This document shows, piece by piece, positions 26,850-34,913 of a stretch of DNA of 35,046 nt. Within the stretch, counting starts at the first letter, position 1; every line of letters begins with the position of its first letter. This DNA is from Pseudomonadota bacterium. Lineage in GTDB: Bacteria > Pseudomonadota > Gammaproteobacteria > Steroidobacterales > Steroidobacteraceae. A program made the translations under genes and the position numbers. Under the pieces are notes generated by a model. That model had not been told where the DNA came from. It did no database searches and saw nothing but the letters and a program-made list of their open reading frames with translations. Location of the stretch: contig JAKBCE010000033.1 in assembly GCA_021808195.1 (NCBI GenBank), forward strand, positions 1-35,046, written 5' to 3'.

Positions 26850-28910
26850 ATGATGCGTAAGTCAATCGTGGCCGTGCTCATGGTGGTGTTGTCAACCGGC
26901 CTGGCAGCGGCGAGCGCTGGCAGCAGCCCAACGACTGCCCGCTACGGCTTCACCATGCAGTCGGCCACCATCCGCATGCCGGACGGCGTCGAGCTCGCCG
27001 CCACGTTGTACATGCCGACCGGAGCGCCGCCGGGCAAGCGCTTTCCGGCGTTGCTGAGCTACCTGCCCTACCGTAAAGACGATGGCGAGGCGCAGAGCGA
27101 CTACGGGATGCTCAGCTACTTCGCACGCCGGGGCTTCGTCGGGGCGGCCGTGGACATCCGCGGTTTCGGGCAGAGCAGCGGCACACCGCCCGACCGGGAG
27201 TACTCGGCGCACGAGCGGCACGACGGCGAGCGTGTGATCGCATGGCTCGCCCGGCAGCCCTGGTCGAACGGCAACGTCGGGATGTTCGGCATCTCCTGGG
27301 GCGCGTTCAACTCCATTCAGATGGCGATGCGCAATCCTCCGGCGCTGAAGGCAATCCTCGCGGTAGCGGGTACCGAGCGGCTGTTCAAGGAAGACGTGCA
27401 TTACATGGATGGAATCTTCCACGTCGATGAATTTGAACTCGGCATGGATCTCAGCCAGGGCATCAGCGGCGCGCCGAAGTTTTCCCTGGCCGAGAAGGTC
27501 ATCGGACCGCGCATGAATTCCAAGCCCTGGTCGCTGACTTATTTCGAGCACCAACGCGACGGGGCGTTCTGGCACAGACCGGAACGTCCGCTCTCCTCGA
27601 TCAAGGTGCCGTGCTTTCTGATCGGCGGCCTGCACGATGGGTACCGAGACAGCGTGCCACGCATGCTCGAGCACGTGCACGCGCCGGTGAAGGCATGGAT
27701 CGGGCCGTGGAATCACGCCTGGCCGGACGATAGCGACTATGGGCCAGTTTACGGCTGGCGCCGCCAGGCCGTGCGCTGGTTCGCCTACTGGCTCAAAGGC
27801 GAGCAGACCGGGGTGATGCAGGATCCGAAGCTCATGATCTATCTGCAGCACTGGTATCCGCCGGGCGCCCAGGACCAGAACATTCCGGGGGTCTGGCGCG
27901 CCGAGAGCGGCTGGCCGCCCCGCGGCCAAAGGCCCGAGCGGCTGTATCTTCAACCCGCAGAGGCGCTGTCCGCACGAGCCACGAGCGCCGGGCAGAATGT
28001 GCTGCGCTACCTACCCTCGGCCGGCAAGCGCAGTGGCATCTTCTGGTGGGGCGATCTGCAGCCGAATCAGGCGCCGGTCGATGCGCACAGTCTGGTGTAT
28101 CAGACCCCGCCACTGACCCACGACACGGCAATCATGGGCTTTCCGAAGGTGATGCTGTACGCGGCAGCCAGTGCGCCCATGGCGGATTGGTTTGCGCGCC
28201 TGGAGGACGTCGCCCCCGATGGACGCGTCACGCTCGTGACCGGCGCGGGCCTGAACGGCGCCCAGCGTGACTCGATGTTCCACCCGAAATATCTGGTGCC
28301 GGGGAAGTTCTATGCGTTCTCCTTCGCCCTGCATCTTGCCTCGTACGTATTCCCCAAGGGGCACCGCATCCGTATCGCCATATCAAACGCAATGTGGCCG
28401 ATGGCCTGGCCGACACCCTATGCGATGGATACGACCGTGCGGCTCGGCGGCACTCATCCCTCCTGGATCGAACTGCCCCGCGTGCCGCTCACGGGACCTG
28501 CGCCCCCCTCCTCCCTGCTCAGGCCCCCAGCCCCGGTTGCCCGGCGCACCGACATCAGCGGCAGCGACTACCTGTGGCCCGGCACCTACACCACACTGCC
28601 CGATAAAAACGGCCGCAGCCGCGACGTGTGGCAGGGTTCGAGCAACACGAGCTTCCCGTGGGGACCGCTGCATCGGCATGAAACGCTCACCTACGAGGTC
28701 GATAACGCCAACCCGGCCGACGCCAGCGCCGTGGGCCATTCGGTGTACACGCAGGCGGTGGGCGGGCATGTCCTGAGCTGGCACGGCCGATTGACCCTGC
28801 GCAGCGACCGGCACAATTTTTACTACACCTACACCCGCAAGCTGCTACGCGACGGCAAGCTCATCATCGCACGTACGTGGCAGCGGACGATCCCGCGTGA
28901 TCACCAGTAA
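26850..28910 (+). CDS. Secreted CocE/NonD-family alpha/beta hydrolase (X-Pro dipeptidyl-peptidase type)
   Basis: A 686-residue protein starting MMRKSIVAVLMVVLSTGLAA, a clear signal peptide with likely cleavage near ASAG. The catalytic triad is readable: S149 in FGISWGAF (GxSxG), D263 in GGLHDGYRD and H289 in PWNHAW; spacing of Asp and His is as in cocaine esterase CocE. The C-terminal half is the jelly-roll domain of the family (LVPGKFYAFSFALHLASYVF; KGHRIRIAISNAMWP). Members cleave esters, amides or X-Pro peptides. The ATG at 26850 is 82 bases after the TMADH-like gene, so cotranscription is likely. In context it may release an N-methylated amine from a larger ester or amide in the periplasm (inference). 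Confidence 0.92.
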   Translation: MMRKSIVAVLMVVLSTGLAAASAGSSPTTARYGFTMQSATIRMPDGVELAATLYMPTGAPPGKRFPALLSYLPYRKDDGEAQSDYGMLSYFARRGFVGAAVDIRGFGQSSGTPPDREYSAHERHDGERVIAWLARQPWSNGNVGMFGISWGAFNSIQMAMRNPPALKAILAVAGTERLFKEDVHYMDGIFHVDEFELGMDLSQGISGAPKFSLAEKVIGPRMNSKPWSLTYFEHQRDGAFWHRPERPLSSIKVPCFLIGGLHDGYRDSVPRMLEHVHAPVKAWIGPWNHAWPDDSDYGPVYGWRRQAVRWFAYWLKGEQTGVMQDPKLMIYLQHWYPPGAQDQNIPGVWRAESGWPPRGQRPERLYLQPAEALSARATSAGQNVLRYLPSAGKRSGIFWWGDLQPNQAPVDAHSLVYQTPPLTHDTAIMGFPKVMLYAAASAPMADWFARLEDVAPDGRVTLVTGAGLNGAQRDSMFHPKYLVPGKFYAFSFALHLASYVFPKGHRIRIAISNAMWPMAWPTPYAMDTTVRLGGTHPSWIELPRVPLTGPAPPSSLLRPPAPVARRTDISGSDYLWPGTYTTLPDKNGRSRDVWQGSSNTSFPWGPLHRHETLTYEVDNANPADASAVGHSVYTQAVGGHVLSWHGRLTLRSDRHNFYYTYTRKLLRDGKLIIARTWQRTIPRDHQ

Positions 28911-28939
28911 GCGCCGGCCCCGCTGCGTGGCGCAACAGG

Positions 28940-28966
28940 GAGCCTGGGCGTGATCCGCCCAGGCTC
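28940..28966. terminator. Hairpin between convergent genes, likely bidirectional terminator
   Basis: GAGCCTGGGCG (28940-28950) pairs perfectly with CGCCCAGGCTC (28956-28966) around a five-base loop. It sits between the hydrolase stop (28910) and the stop of the convergent FAD protein (28978). No T-tract is present. Confidence 0.6.
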
Positions 28967-28977
28967 GCCCGTTCGGT

Positions 28978-30603
28978 TCAGCTTGCGCGGCGCAGCCGGC
29001 GGCGGCGAAAGTCCGCGAGGATCTCGCGCGCGGCATTGTGGCCAGGTGCACCCGTGACACCACCACCGGGATGCGTTCCCGAGCCGCACATGTACAGACC
29101 CGGCAACGGACCGCGGTAGTTGCCAGCGCCGAGCACTGGTCGGGCGGAGAACATCTGATCGAGCTGCAGCGCCCCGTGCAGAATGTCACCGCCGATCAGC
29201 CCGAAGGTCCGCTCCAGATCGAGCGGACTCATGATCTGCCGGCCGAGCACGGATGCCTTGAAGTTCGGCGCAAAGCGATTGACGGTGTCGATCATCAGGT
29301 CTGCAACCGTCTCACGATGGGCGTCCCAGGACTCGCCATTGGGAAGTTGCGGCGCGACATGCTGGCAGAACAGGCTCGCGACATGCTGGCCCGGCGGCGC
29401 GAGACTGTCGTCGAGCGTCGAGGGAATCACCAGCTCGACGATCGGCTGGCGCGACCACCCATAGGTACGGGCGTCGAAATAAGCCTGCTCCATGTACCCG
29501 AGGCTGGGGGCGAGAATAATGCCGGCGGTGTGGTGATCGGCAGGCGCCTTGCCCGGCAGACAGGTGAAATCCGGCAGCTCGGCGAGCGCCACATTCATGC
29601 GGAACGTACCTGAGCCGCAGCGATATTGACTGATGCGCTCGAGGAAATCCTTCGGCAGTACTGCCGCATCGATCAACTTCAGATACAACAGCTTCGGATT
29701 GAGATTCGACACGACCGCCGCGGCGCGGAACGACTCGCCCGCCTCCGTCACCACACCGACGGCGCGCCCGTGCTCGACGAGCACCTCGCGTACCGGGCTG
29801 TCGAGGTGGATCATCGCGCCCCGTGCGGCAGCCGCCTTCGCCATCGCCTGGGTGATTGCGCCCATGCCGCCGATTGCGTGGCCCCAGGTGCCCTTCTTGC
29901 CGTTCACCTCACCGAAGCAGTGATGCAGCAACACGTAGGCCGAACCCGGCGAATACGGGCTCGCATAGTTCCCGACGATACCATCAAAACCGTATACCGC
30001 CTTGATCGGGTCGCTCTCGAACCAGCCATCGAGATAATCGCCGGCCGAGGCGGAGAACAGCTTGAGCAGCTCGCGGCGCAGACTCATGTCGAGCTTGCTC
30101 AGGCGCGAGCCCAGGCGACCGGCACTCAGCAGCTCCGGCAGCGCAGCCGACCAGCCGCCCTCGACGACATTCGGTGGCGTCTCAAGCACGAAGCTGCGCA
30201 CCACATCGGCTATCGCCTCGAGTCGCGTGCCATAGTCCTCGAGACGCTCGGCATCGGCCGTCGAGAACTTCGCCACTTCGCTGCGCGTGCGACCCTCCCC
30301 GCTGCACAGGTACCCCCCGTCGGCAGTAGGTAGGAAATTGGAGATCTTGCGTTCGACGACGCGCAGTCCATGGGCGTGCAGATCGAGATCGCGAATGACC
30401 TTGGGGTTGAGCAGAGAGACGGTGTAGGAGGCCACCGAGTTGCGAAAGCCGGGGTGGAACTCCTCGGTGACCGCAGCGCCGCCGACCACCTCCCGGCGCT
30501 CGAGCACCGTGACTTTCAGCCCCGAGGCCGCAAGATAGGCGGCACACACCAGTCCGTTATGCCCGCCTCCGATGATGATGACATCGCACGTCTCAGCACT
30601 CAT
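28978..30603 (-). CDS. PYROXD2/phytoene-desaturase-like FAD-dependent oxidoreductase
   Basis: A 541-residue COG1233-type flavoprotein. DVIIIGGGHNGLVCAAYLA close to the N-terminus binds FAD, followed by VTVLERREVVGGAAVTEEF. The C-terminal CGSGTHPGGGVTGAPGHNAA block is the conserved family end. Relatives include carotenoid desaturases and the mitochondrial protein PYROXD2; bacterial homologues like this one are mostly uncharacterised, and no carotenoid genes are nearby. The ATG at 30603 (MSAETCDV) is preferred over a GTG at 30612, with GGGGTG a few bases upstream of the latter. It is convergent with the hydrolase gene and divergent from the TetR regulator across a long intergenic region. Its role in this locus is unclear. 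Confidence 0.9.
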   Translation of the reverse strand: MSAETCDVIIIGGGHNGLVCAAYLAASGLKVTVLERREVVGGAAVTEEFHPGFRNSVASYTVSLLNPKVIRDLDLHAHGLRVVERKISNFLPTADGGYLCSGEGRTRSEVAKFSTADAERLEDYGTRLEAIADVVRSFVLETPPNVVEGGWSAALPELLSAGRLGSRLSKLDMSLRRELLKLFSASAGDYLDGWFESDPIKAVYGFDGIVGNYASPYSPGSAYVLLHHCFGEVNGKKGTWGHAIGGMGAITQAMAKAAAARGAMIHLDSPVREVLVEHGRAVGVVTEAGESFRAAAVVSNLNPKLLYLKLIDAAVLPKDFLERISQYRCGSGTFRMNVALAELPDFTCLPGKAPADHHTAGIILAPSLGYMEQAYFDARTYGWSRQPIVELVIPSTLDDSLAPPGQHVASLFCQHVAPQLPNGESWDAHRETVADLMIDTVNRFAPNFKASVLGRQIMSPLDLERTFGLIGGDILHGALQLDQMFSARPVLGAGNYRGPLPGLYMCGSGTHPGGGVTGAPGHNAAREILADFRRRRLRRAS

Positions 30604-31067
30604 GATGCACACCCCGCGAACACCCGCTCAACAGCGAAAACAGATTGGTCTGCTGAACCGCGCCCTGCTCAAGACTTAGACGCGGTATAATTCCCGGCGC
30701 ACAGGAGGTACGCGACCTGGCCAGCCCGCACCGCGCATGCCAGATCGCTCGGCACGTCCTGGGGAACCAAAATCACGGTGCAGCGGCGCGGTACGACTCT
30801 CATCGTGCGGCGCTGACATGTTACGCATGGCAGGGGGACGCATGGCGGAGCGTTGGTCTCCTCACTGTTTGACAACTGTACAGCTAGTACCTGACCGGGT
30901 CAAGGAGACGCCCCCGGCAGAGCCGGGCCGCATTGCCGGCAGCACGACGAACGTGTGCACAAATGTCAGGTTAACGAACAGCGGCTTGTGCGACTGCTCG
31001 GCGCTATGATCCGGCCGGGTGCAGAGTGCGGCCGCGCGCGCAACCTCAGCCAGCAGAGATTCCAATC
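30604..31067. other. 464-base intergenic region with promoter and palindrome signals
   Basis: No convincing gene is present. Visible signals on the plus strand are TATAAT (30686-30691), a perfect AGGAGG (30703-30708) without ATG, GTG or TTG at normal spacing, TTGACA (30869-30874), the perfect palindrome CTGTACAG (30876-30883), the dyad TGACCGGGTCA (30892-30902), a CCCGGC/GCCGGG hairpin (30913-30927) and TATGAT (31005-31010). A CTG codon at 30717 would open a 51-codon frame ending at 30872. The region should hold promoters for the FAD protein (minus) and the TetR gene (plus). Confidence 0.5.
30876..30902. promoter_or_regulatory. Candidate operator(s) upstream of the TetR gene
   Basis: Two dyads lie close together: CTGTACAG (30876-30883) and TGACC-G-GGTCA (30892-30902). 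Both are of the size bound by TetR dimers. TetR genes are often autoregulated, which makes this a reasonable operator, but position relative to a mapped promoter is unknown. Confidence 0.35.
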
Positions 31068-31760
31068 ATGACTCATAAGCCACACGCGCCAAAGTTCCAC
31101 CGCGCCACGCCGACCGTGCGGCGCGAAGCGCTGATTGAGGCCACTCTAGAGTGTCTGCGCCAGCATGGACACGATGGCCTCTCGGCGCGACGCATCGCGG
31201 CCGAGGCCGGCGTGTCGGCGGGGCTGATCACGCACCATTTTCCGAGCATTTCCGCGCTGGTTGCCGCGGCATACGAGACACTCGCGATGCGGCTGCTCAC
31301 CTCGATACAGCAGCATGCCATCGAACTCGATGCAGGCCCCAGGGAGCGGCTGCGACGCTTCTTCGAGGCGTCCTTCGCACCGGCGCTGCTCGAGCCGGGC
31401 CTATTCAGCACCTGGCTCGTGTTCTGGAGCATGATTGCCCATGACACTGCGGTACGCGCCGTCCAGGATCGGACCTATGTTGCCTACCGGGACGCCCTCG
31501 AATCCCTGCTCGGACAGCTACGCGCGAGCAAGGGGGTCCCTGCTTTCAAGCTTCGCCCGGCCGGAATTGCGCTCGCGGCCCTGCTCGACGGTCTGTGGAT
31601 CGAGGCGAGCCTGAATGCGGAGGCCTTCAGGCCGGCCGAGGCAGTCGCGCTGTGCGAAGACTGGGTGCACGCCCTGTGCTACGGAGCACTGCCGAGTCTG
31701 CTCGTGCAGCGCTCAGAGAGCCGCATACGACGGGTCGCGAGCAGCGCCGGACACGATTGA
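31068..31760 (+). CDS. TetR/AcrR-family regulator, BetI-like
   Basis: A 230-residue repressor-type protein. The N-terminal helix-turn-helix is ARRIAAEAGVSAGLITHHFP (40-59), preceded by RREALIEATLECLRQHG (18-34). The combination of GVSxGLIxHHF with a LxAFW/FWSM-like segment (STWLVFWSMIAHD) in the ligand domain resembles BetI, the choline-responsive repressor of betaine synthesis. It starts at ATG 31068 after a long intergenic region with palindromes and ends 21 bases before the convergent MFS gene. It likely controls some genes of this amine island; choline or a related quaternary amine as ligand is inference. Confidence 0.9.
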   Translation: MTHKPHAPKFHRATPTVRREALIEATLECLRQHGHDGLSARRIAAEAGVSAGLITHHFPSISALVAAAYETLAMRLLTSIQQHAIELDAGPRERLRRFFEASFAPALLEPGLFSTWLVFWSMIAHDTAVRAVQDRTYVAYRDALESLLGQLRASKGVPAFKLRPAGIALAALLDGLWIEASLNAEAFRPAEAVALCEDWVHALCYGALPSLLVQRSESRIRRVASSAGHD

Positions 31761-31781
31761 ACTGCGAACCGCGCACGCGCC

Positions 31782-33113
31782 TCAAACGGCGTTGCGCAGC
31801 GGCTCACCGTCCTGCCCAGCAGCCTCAGACGTGACGAGCTCAGTCGGGTCGATGGCGAGCCAGGCGAGCGCAGCGAGCAGCGCGCACAGGCTGCCGATTG
31901 CAAACGCCGCTCCCCAGGCATGGCGGCCCGAGAGCCACGCGACCAGGGGGATCCCGATGATGCCGCCCAGATTGCCGCCGGTGTTGAGTACGCCGCCAAC
32001 CATCATCGAATCGCTGCGCCCGACTGCCATGGAGGTCGCCCAGTAGGCAGCCTCATTGAGCTCAATGCAGCCAAAGCACGCAGTGAGCGCCGCGACGGCA
32101 ATGAATGCACTCGCGGTATGCATTGCCACGAGCAGCAACGCCCCGGCGAGCGGCAATGACACCAGCGGTACCAGTCGGAAACCCCACAACGGACCTAGCT
32201 TGCGGCACAACCAGCCGGTCACAACCCCGCCAATGCCGGCACCGAGCCCGCCGGCGATCGGCGGGCCCATCGACAGCCAGCCGCTCTCGAGGACCGGGAA
32301 ATGACGTTGCTGAATCAGATAGAGAAAGCACCAGTTGGAGATCAAATAGAAAGAGTAATTCATGGCCAGATACGACAGCGCGAGCAGCGTCGTATTGCGA
32401 TGCGCGATCACCTGCAGCAGACGGCGCCAGGAAAAGCGCATACTCGGCTGCGCATCGGCGAGCTCACCGAGTTCCGCCAGCTCGGCCGCTGAGACCGAGG
32501 GATGCTCGCGCGGGCTGTTACGTGCGTACCAGGCCCACAGCACGATCACCAACACGGCGGGCAGGCTCGACCAAGCGAGCGCCTGCTGCCAGCCCGCAAT
32601 TTGCATCAGCGCGGCGATGAGCGGCGGTGTCATCGCCGCTCCGAGATTCAGGCCCATGCTCTGCGCACCCTGAACCAAGGACCACTGCCGCACCGGAAAC
32701 CAAGCCTCGAAGACTCCGTTTGAGACAGGAAACACGCCGCCCTGCGCCGCTCCCAGCAGAAATTGCGCTGCTACCAGCGCCACAAACAGCAGCGTGCCGC
32801 TGAGCAGCAGCGGCGCAACTGGCAGCATCATGATCGCCAGGAATGCCACCACGCCGAACAACGTGAACGCGATGCGGGCACCGAGCAGTTGGCCGATGAG
32901 ACCGCCGGGAACTTGGAACAGCGCGTAGCCAATGACGAAGGCCTGCTCGATCCAGCCGATCTGCAGTTGCGTCAGATGCAGATCCGGCATCATCCGCTCG
33001 GCAGCAATCGTCAGGCTCGTGCGCTGGGCGTAGGCGACCAGGCCGAAGGAAAATAGGAACGCGAAGATCCGCCAGCGGATCCGCACGACAGCCCACTGTC
33101 TGCGCGATGACAT
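31782..33113 (-). CDS. MFS transporter, anion:cation symporter (ACS) type
   Basis: A 443-residue membrane protein with about 12 hydrophobic segments. AYAQRTSLTIAAERMMPDL in helix 1, QLQIGWIEQAFVIGYALFQVPGG in helix 2 and GAAQGGVFPVSNGVFEAWFP near helix 4-5 are typical of the ACS family, which mostly carries organic anions such as hexuronates, glucarate and phthalate. A hydrophilic loop (about residues 195-225) separates the two halves. It is divergent from MttB copy C over 163 bases and convergent with TetR. The substrate is unknown; an organic acid produced with the methylated amine, or the amine itself, is possible. Confidence 0.9.
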   Translation of the reverse strand: MSSRRQWAVVRIRWRIFAFLFSFGLVAYAQRTSLTIAAERMMPDLHLTQLQIGWIEQAFVIGYALFQVPGGLIGQLLGARIAFTLFGVVAFLAIMMLPVAPLLLSGTLLFVALVAAQFLLGAAQGGVFPVSNGVFEAWFPVRQWSLVQGAQSMGLNLGAAMTPPLIAALMQIAGWQQALAWSSLPAVLVIVLWAWYARNSPREHPSVSAAELAELGELADAQPSMRFSWRRLLQVIAHRNTTLLALSYLAMNYSFYLISNWCFLYLIQQRHFPVLESGWLSMGPPIAGGLGAGIGGVVTGWLCRKLGPLWGFRLVPLVSLPLAGALLLVAMHTASAFIAVAALTACFGCIELNEAAYWATSMAVGRSDSMMVGGVLNTGGNLGGIIGIPLVAWLSGRHAWGAAFAIGSLCALLAALAWLAIDPTELVTSEAAGQDGEPLRNAV

Positions 33114-33210
33114 CGGCGAACATCATGCCCGGATGGGTTCATCGAGCGCAAGCAAACTTGATGGCAAACAGCATGCGTCGACGGCCCTCACGGCCCGCCC
33201 AGCACGCCAG

Positions 33211-33237
33211 TTGACAGCCCCTGGTCGCTATTGTACG
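33211..33237 (+). promoter_or_regulatory. Possible promoter/operator ahead of MttB copy C
   Basis: A consensus TTGACA (33211-33216) is followed by TTGTACG (33231-33237); TACGCT (33234-33239) would be a weak -10 at 17-base spacing. The TTGACA plus TGTAC pairing also occurs before the TMADH-like gene (24579-24584 and 24601-24606) and before the TetR gene, at different spacings. Confidence 0.35.
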
Positions 33238-33276
33238 CTCGTTAAATAATTTCTCCGCCTGGCGGACCATCACCCC

Positions 33277-34806
33277 ATGAGACCCCAGCTTCGCGTCGTT
33301 CCCGATCAGCTCATCGGACCGATCCTGGATGAGGCCAAGAAGATCCTCGCCGAGATCGGTGTTGAAGTACGCGGCGCGCGGCTGCGCGAACGACTGCTTG
33401 CGCACGGTTTGAAACTGGCGCGCACCGCGGATGAGGCCGAACGCGTACTGTTTCCGCCGGAAGTGGTTGACCGGGCAATCGCCACGGTACCCAAGCGCTT
33501 CGCGCTCTACGACCGCGACGGCGGCGCCTATACCGAACTCGGCGGTGACAAAGTCCACTTCGTTCCCGGCTCGAGCGGCCTGAAGATCCTAGATCACCGT
33601 ACCGGCGAAACTCGTCTTTCCAACACGCGTGACTTCATAGAGTATGTGCGCGTCGCCGACGGACTGAAGAATCTCGGCTACCTCGCCACCGCGTTTTCCA
33701 CCAACGACATCGAGCCGATGGTCTCGGATGCGTGGCGCCTGTACCTGCTGCTCACCAATTCCTTGAAACCCATCGTGTCTGGAGCGTTCTCCGAGCACGG
33801 CGTGGTGCGCATGGCGGAGATGATGCAGCTGTTCCGTCGCGACAAGAGCGATCTGGTCGCCCGGCCTATGTCCATCTTCACCGTAACGGCAACGGGCTTT
33901 TATCGCTACAGCGAGGACTCCTGCCAGAATCTGCTCGACTGCGTGGAGTTCGGCATTCCGATCGAGATCGTGCCCGTTACGCTGATGGGGCTGATCGCGC
34001 CGGTCACGCTGGTCGGAGCGACCATCATGCACATCGCGGATGTGCTCGCCGGGCTCACCATGGCGCAGATCGTCAAGCCCGGCACACCGACGCTGTTCGG
34101 CGGAGCGCCGGCGACTTTCCACATGAAGACGGCCATGTCACCGATGGCAGCGATCGAAACGCTGCACCTGAACATGGCTTACATTGAAATTGCCAAGTAC
34201 CTCGGCATCCCGACGCAGAGCTACATGGCCCTCAGCGAGGGCAAGTTCCTCGATGCGCAGGCCGGCGCCGAAACCTTTGCCGGCGCATTGCTCGCAGCCG
34301 TGGGCGGAGTCAATTCCGTGTCCGGACCGGGCATGCTTGATTACGTGCTCACCTTCAGTCTCGCCAAGCTGGTTTTCGACGACGAATTGTGCGGACAGGC
34401 GTTGCACTTCTGTCGCGAGTTTGCCGTCCAGGAGGACCTGCCGACGCGCACTCTGGTGCGCCAGCTCCTGCAGGAGAAGCACCTGCTCACCTCGGCGCAC
34501 ACCCTGAAGCACTGGCCGAGCGAGCTGTACCTGCCCGGCACAGTTTTTGACCGCATCAACCGCGAAAGTTGGCAGCTGGCAGGCAGCATGACGCTCGATC
34601 AGCGCGTGCATCAGGAGGTCGAACGTCTGCTCGGAGCCTACGTCTCCCCACCACTCGATCCGAGGCTCGATGCGGAGATGATCCGGATCATCAAAAGCGC
34701 CCTGCCGCGCGATGAGGCCTTGCCCGAGACGTTGCCGCGGGTGGAGCGCTCAACCCCTACCCCCGCCGCGAATGAGGGGCGCCGGTCGCGGCGCAAGAGA
34801 AACTGA
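33277..34806 (+). CDS. MttB-superfamily methyltransferase, non-pyrrolysine (copy C)
   Basis: A 509-residue COG5598 protein that belongs to a different branch from copies A and B. It has the N-terminal motif [16 protein letters not shown] (18-33) without the long basic tail, [20 protein letters not shown] (321-340) and [20 protein letters not shown] (350-369) where A and B have HAAGWxEGG...ASYEK. The C-terminus ends in a basic RRSRRKRN tail. No in-frame amber occurs. It is followed after 107 bases by an apparent corrinoid-protein gene, its expected methyl acceptor, so this pair should form a methylamine:corrinoid methyltransferase. The start at 33277 has GGCGGA ten bases upstream. The substrate is unknown; quaternary amines such as betaines are used by related non-pyrrolysine enzymes. 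Confidence 0.92.
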   Translation: MRPQLRVVPDQLIGPILDEAKKILAEIGVEVRGARLRERLLAHGLKLARTADEAERVLFPPEVVDRAIATVPKRFALYDRDGGAYTELGGDKVHFVPGSSGLKILDHRTGETRLSNTRDFIEYVRVADGLKNLGYLATAFSTNDIEPMVSDAWRLYLLLTNSLKPIVSGAFSEHGVVRMAEMMQLFRRDKSDLVARPMSIFTVTATGFYRYSEDSCQNLLDCVEFGIPIEIVPVTLMGLIAPVTLVGATIMHIADVLAGLTMAQIVKPGTPTLFGGAPATFHMKTAMSPMAAIETLHLNMAYIEIAKYLGIPTQSYMALSEGKFLDAQAGAETFAGALLAAVGGVNSVSGPGMLDYVLTFSLAKLVFDDELCGQALHFCREFAVQEDLPTRTLVRQLLQEKHLLTSAHTLKHWPSELYLPGTVFDRINRESWQLAGSMTLDQRVHQEVERLLGAYVSPPLDPRLDAEMIRIIKSALPRDEALPETLPRVERSTPTPAANEGRRSRRKRN

Positions 34807-34850
34807 CGGCATCCCGGGCACCTACCCAGGACATTTCACACCTGCGCCGA

Positions 34851-34860
34851 TGCTATAGCA
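34851..34860. promoter_or_regulatory. Short palindrome before the corrinoid-protein gene
   Basis: TGCTATAGCA is a perfect 10-base palindrome in the 107-base gap between MttB copy C and the next gene. It could be a regulator site or part of a -10 region (TATAGC). Evidence is weak. Confidence 0.2.
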
Positions 34861-34913
34861 GTCGTACGTGATCTGAGCGATGCTACGGCATGCAGGCACG
34901 CGGAGAAGCCGAT

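Noticed and set aside
30669..30875. 68-codon minus-strand open frame in the intergenic region
   Set aside because: TTG start, no ribosome site, cysteine-rich low-plausibility product and no recognisable family; it overlaps promoter signals.
15155..34806. Pyrrolysine use in the MttB homologues
   Set aside because: All three reading frames are continuous at full family length with no internal TAG, and no pyl genes are in the window.
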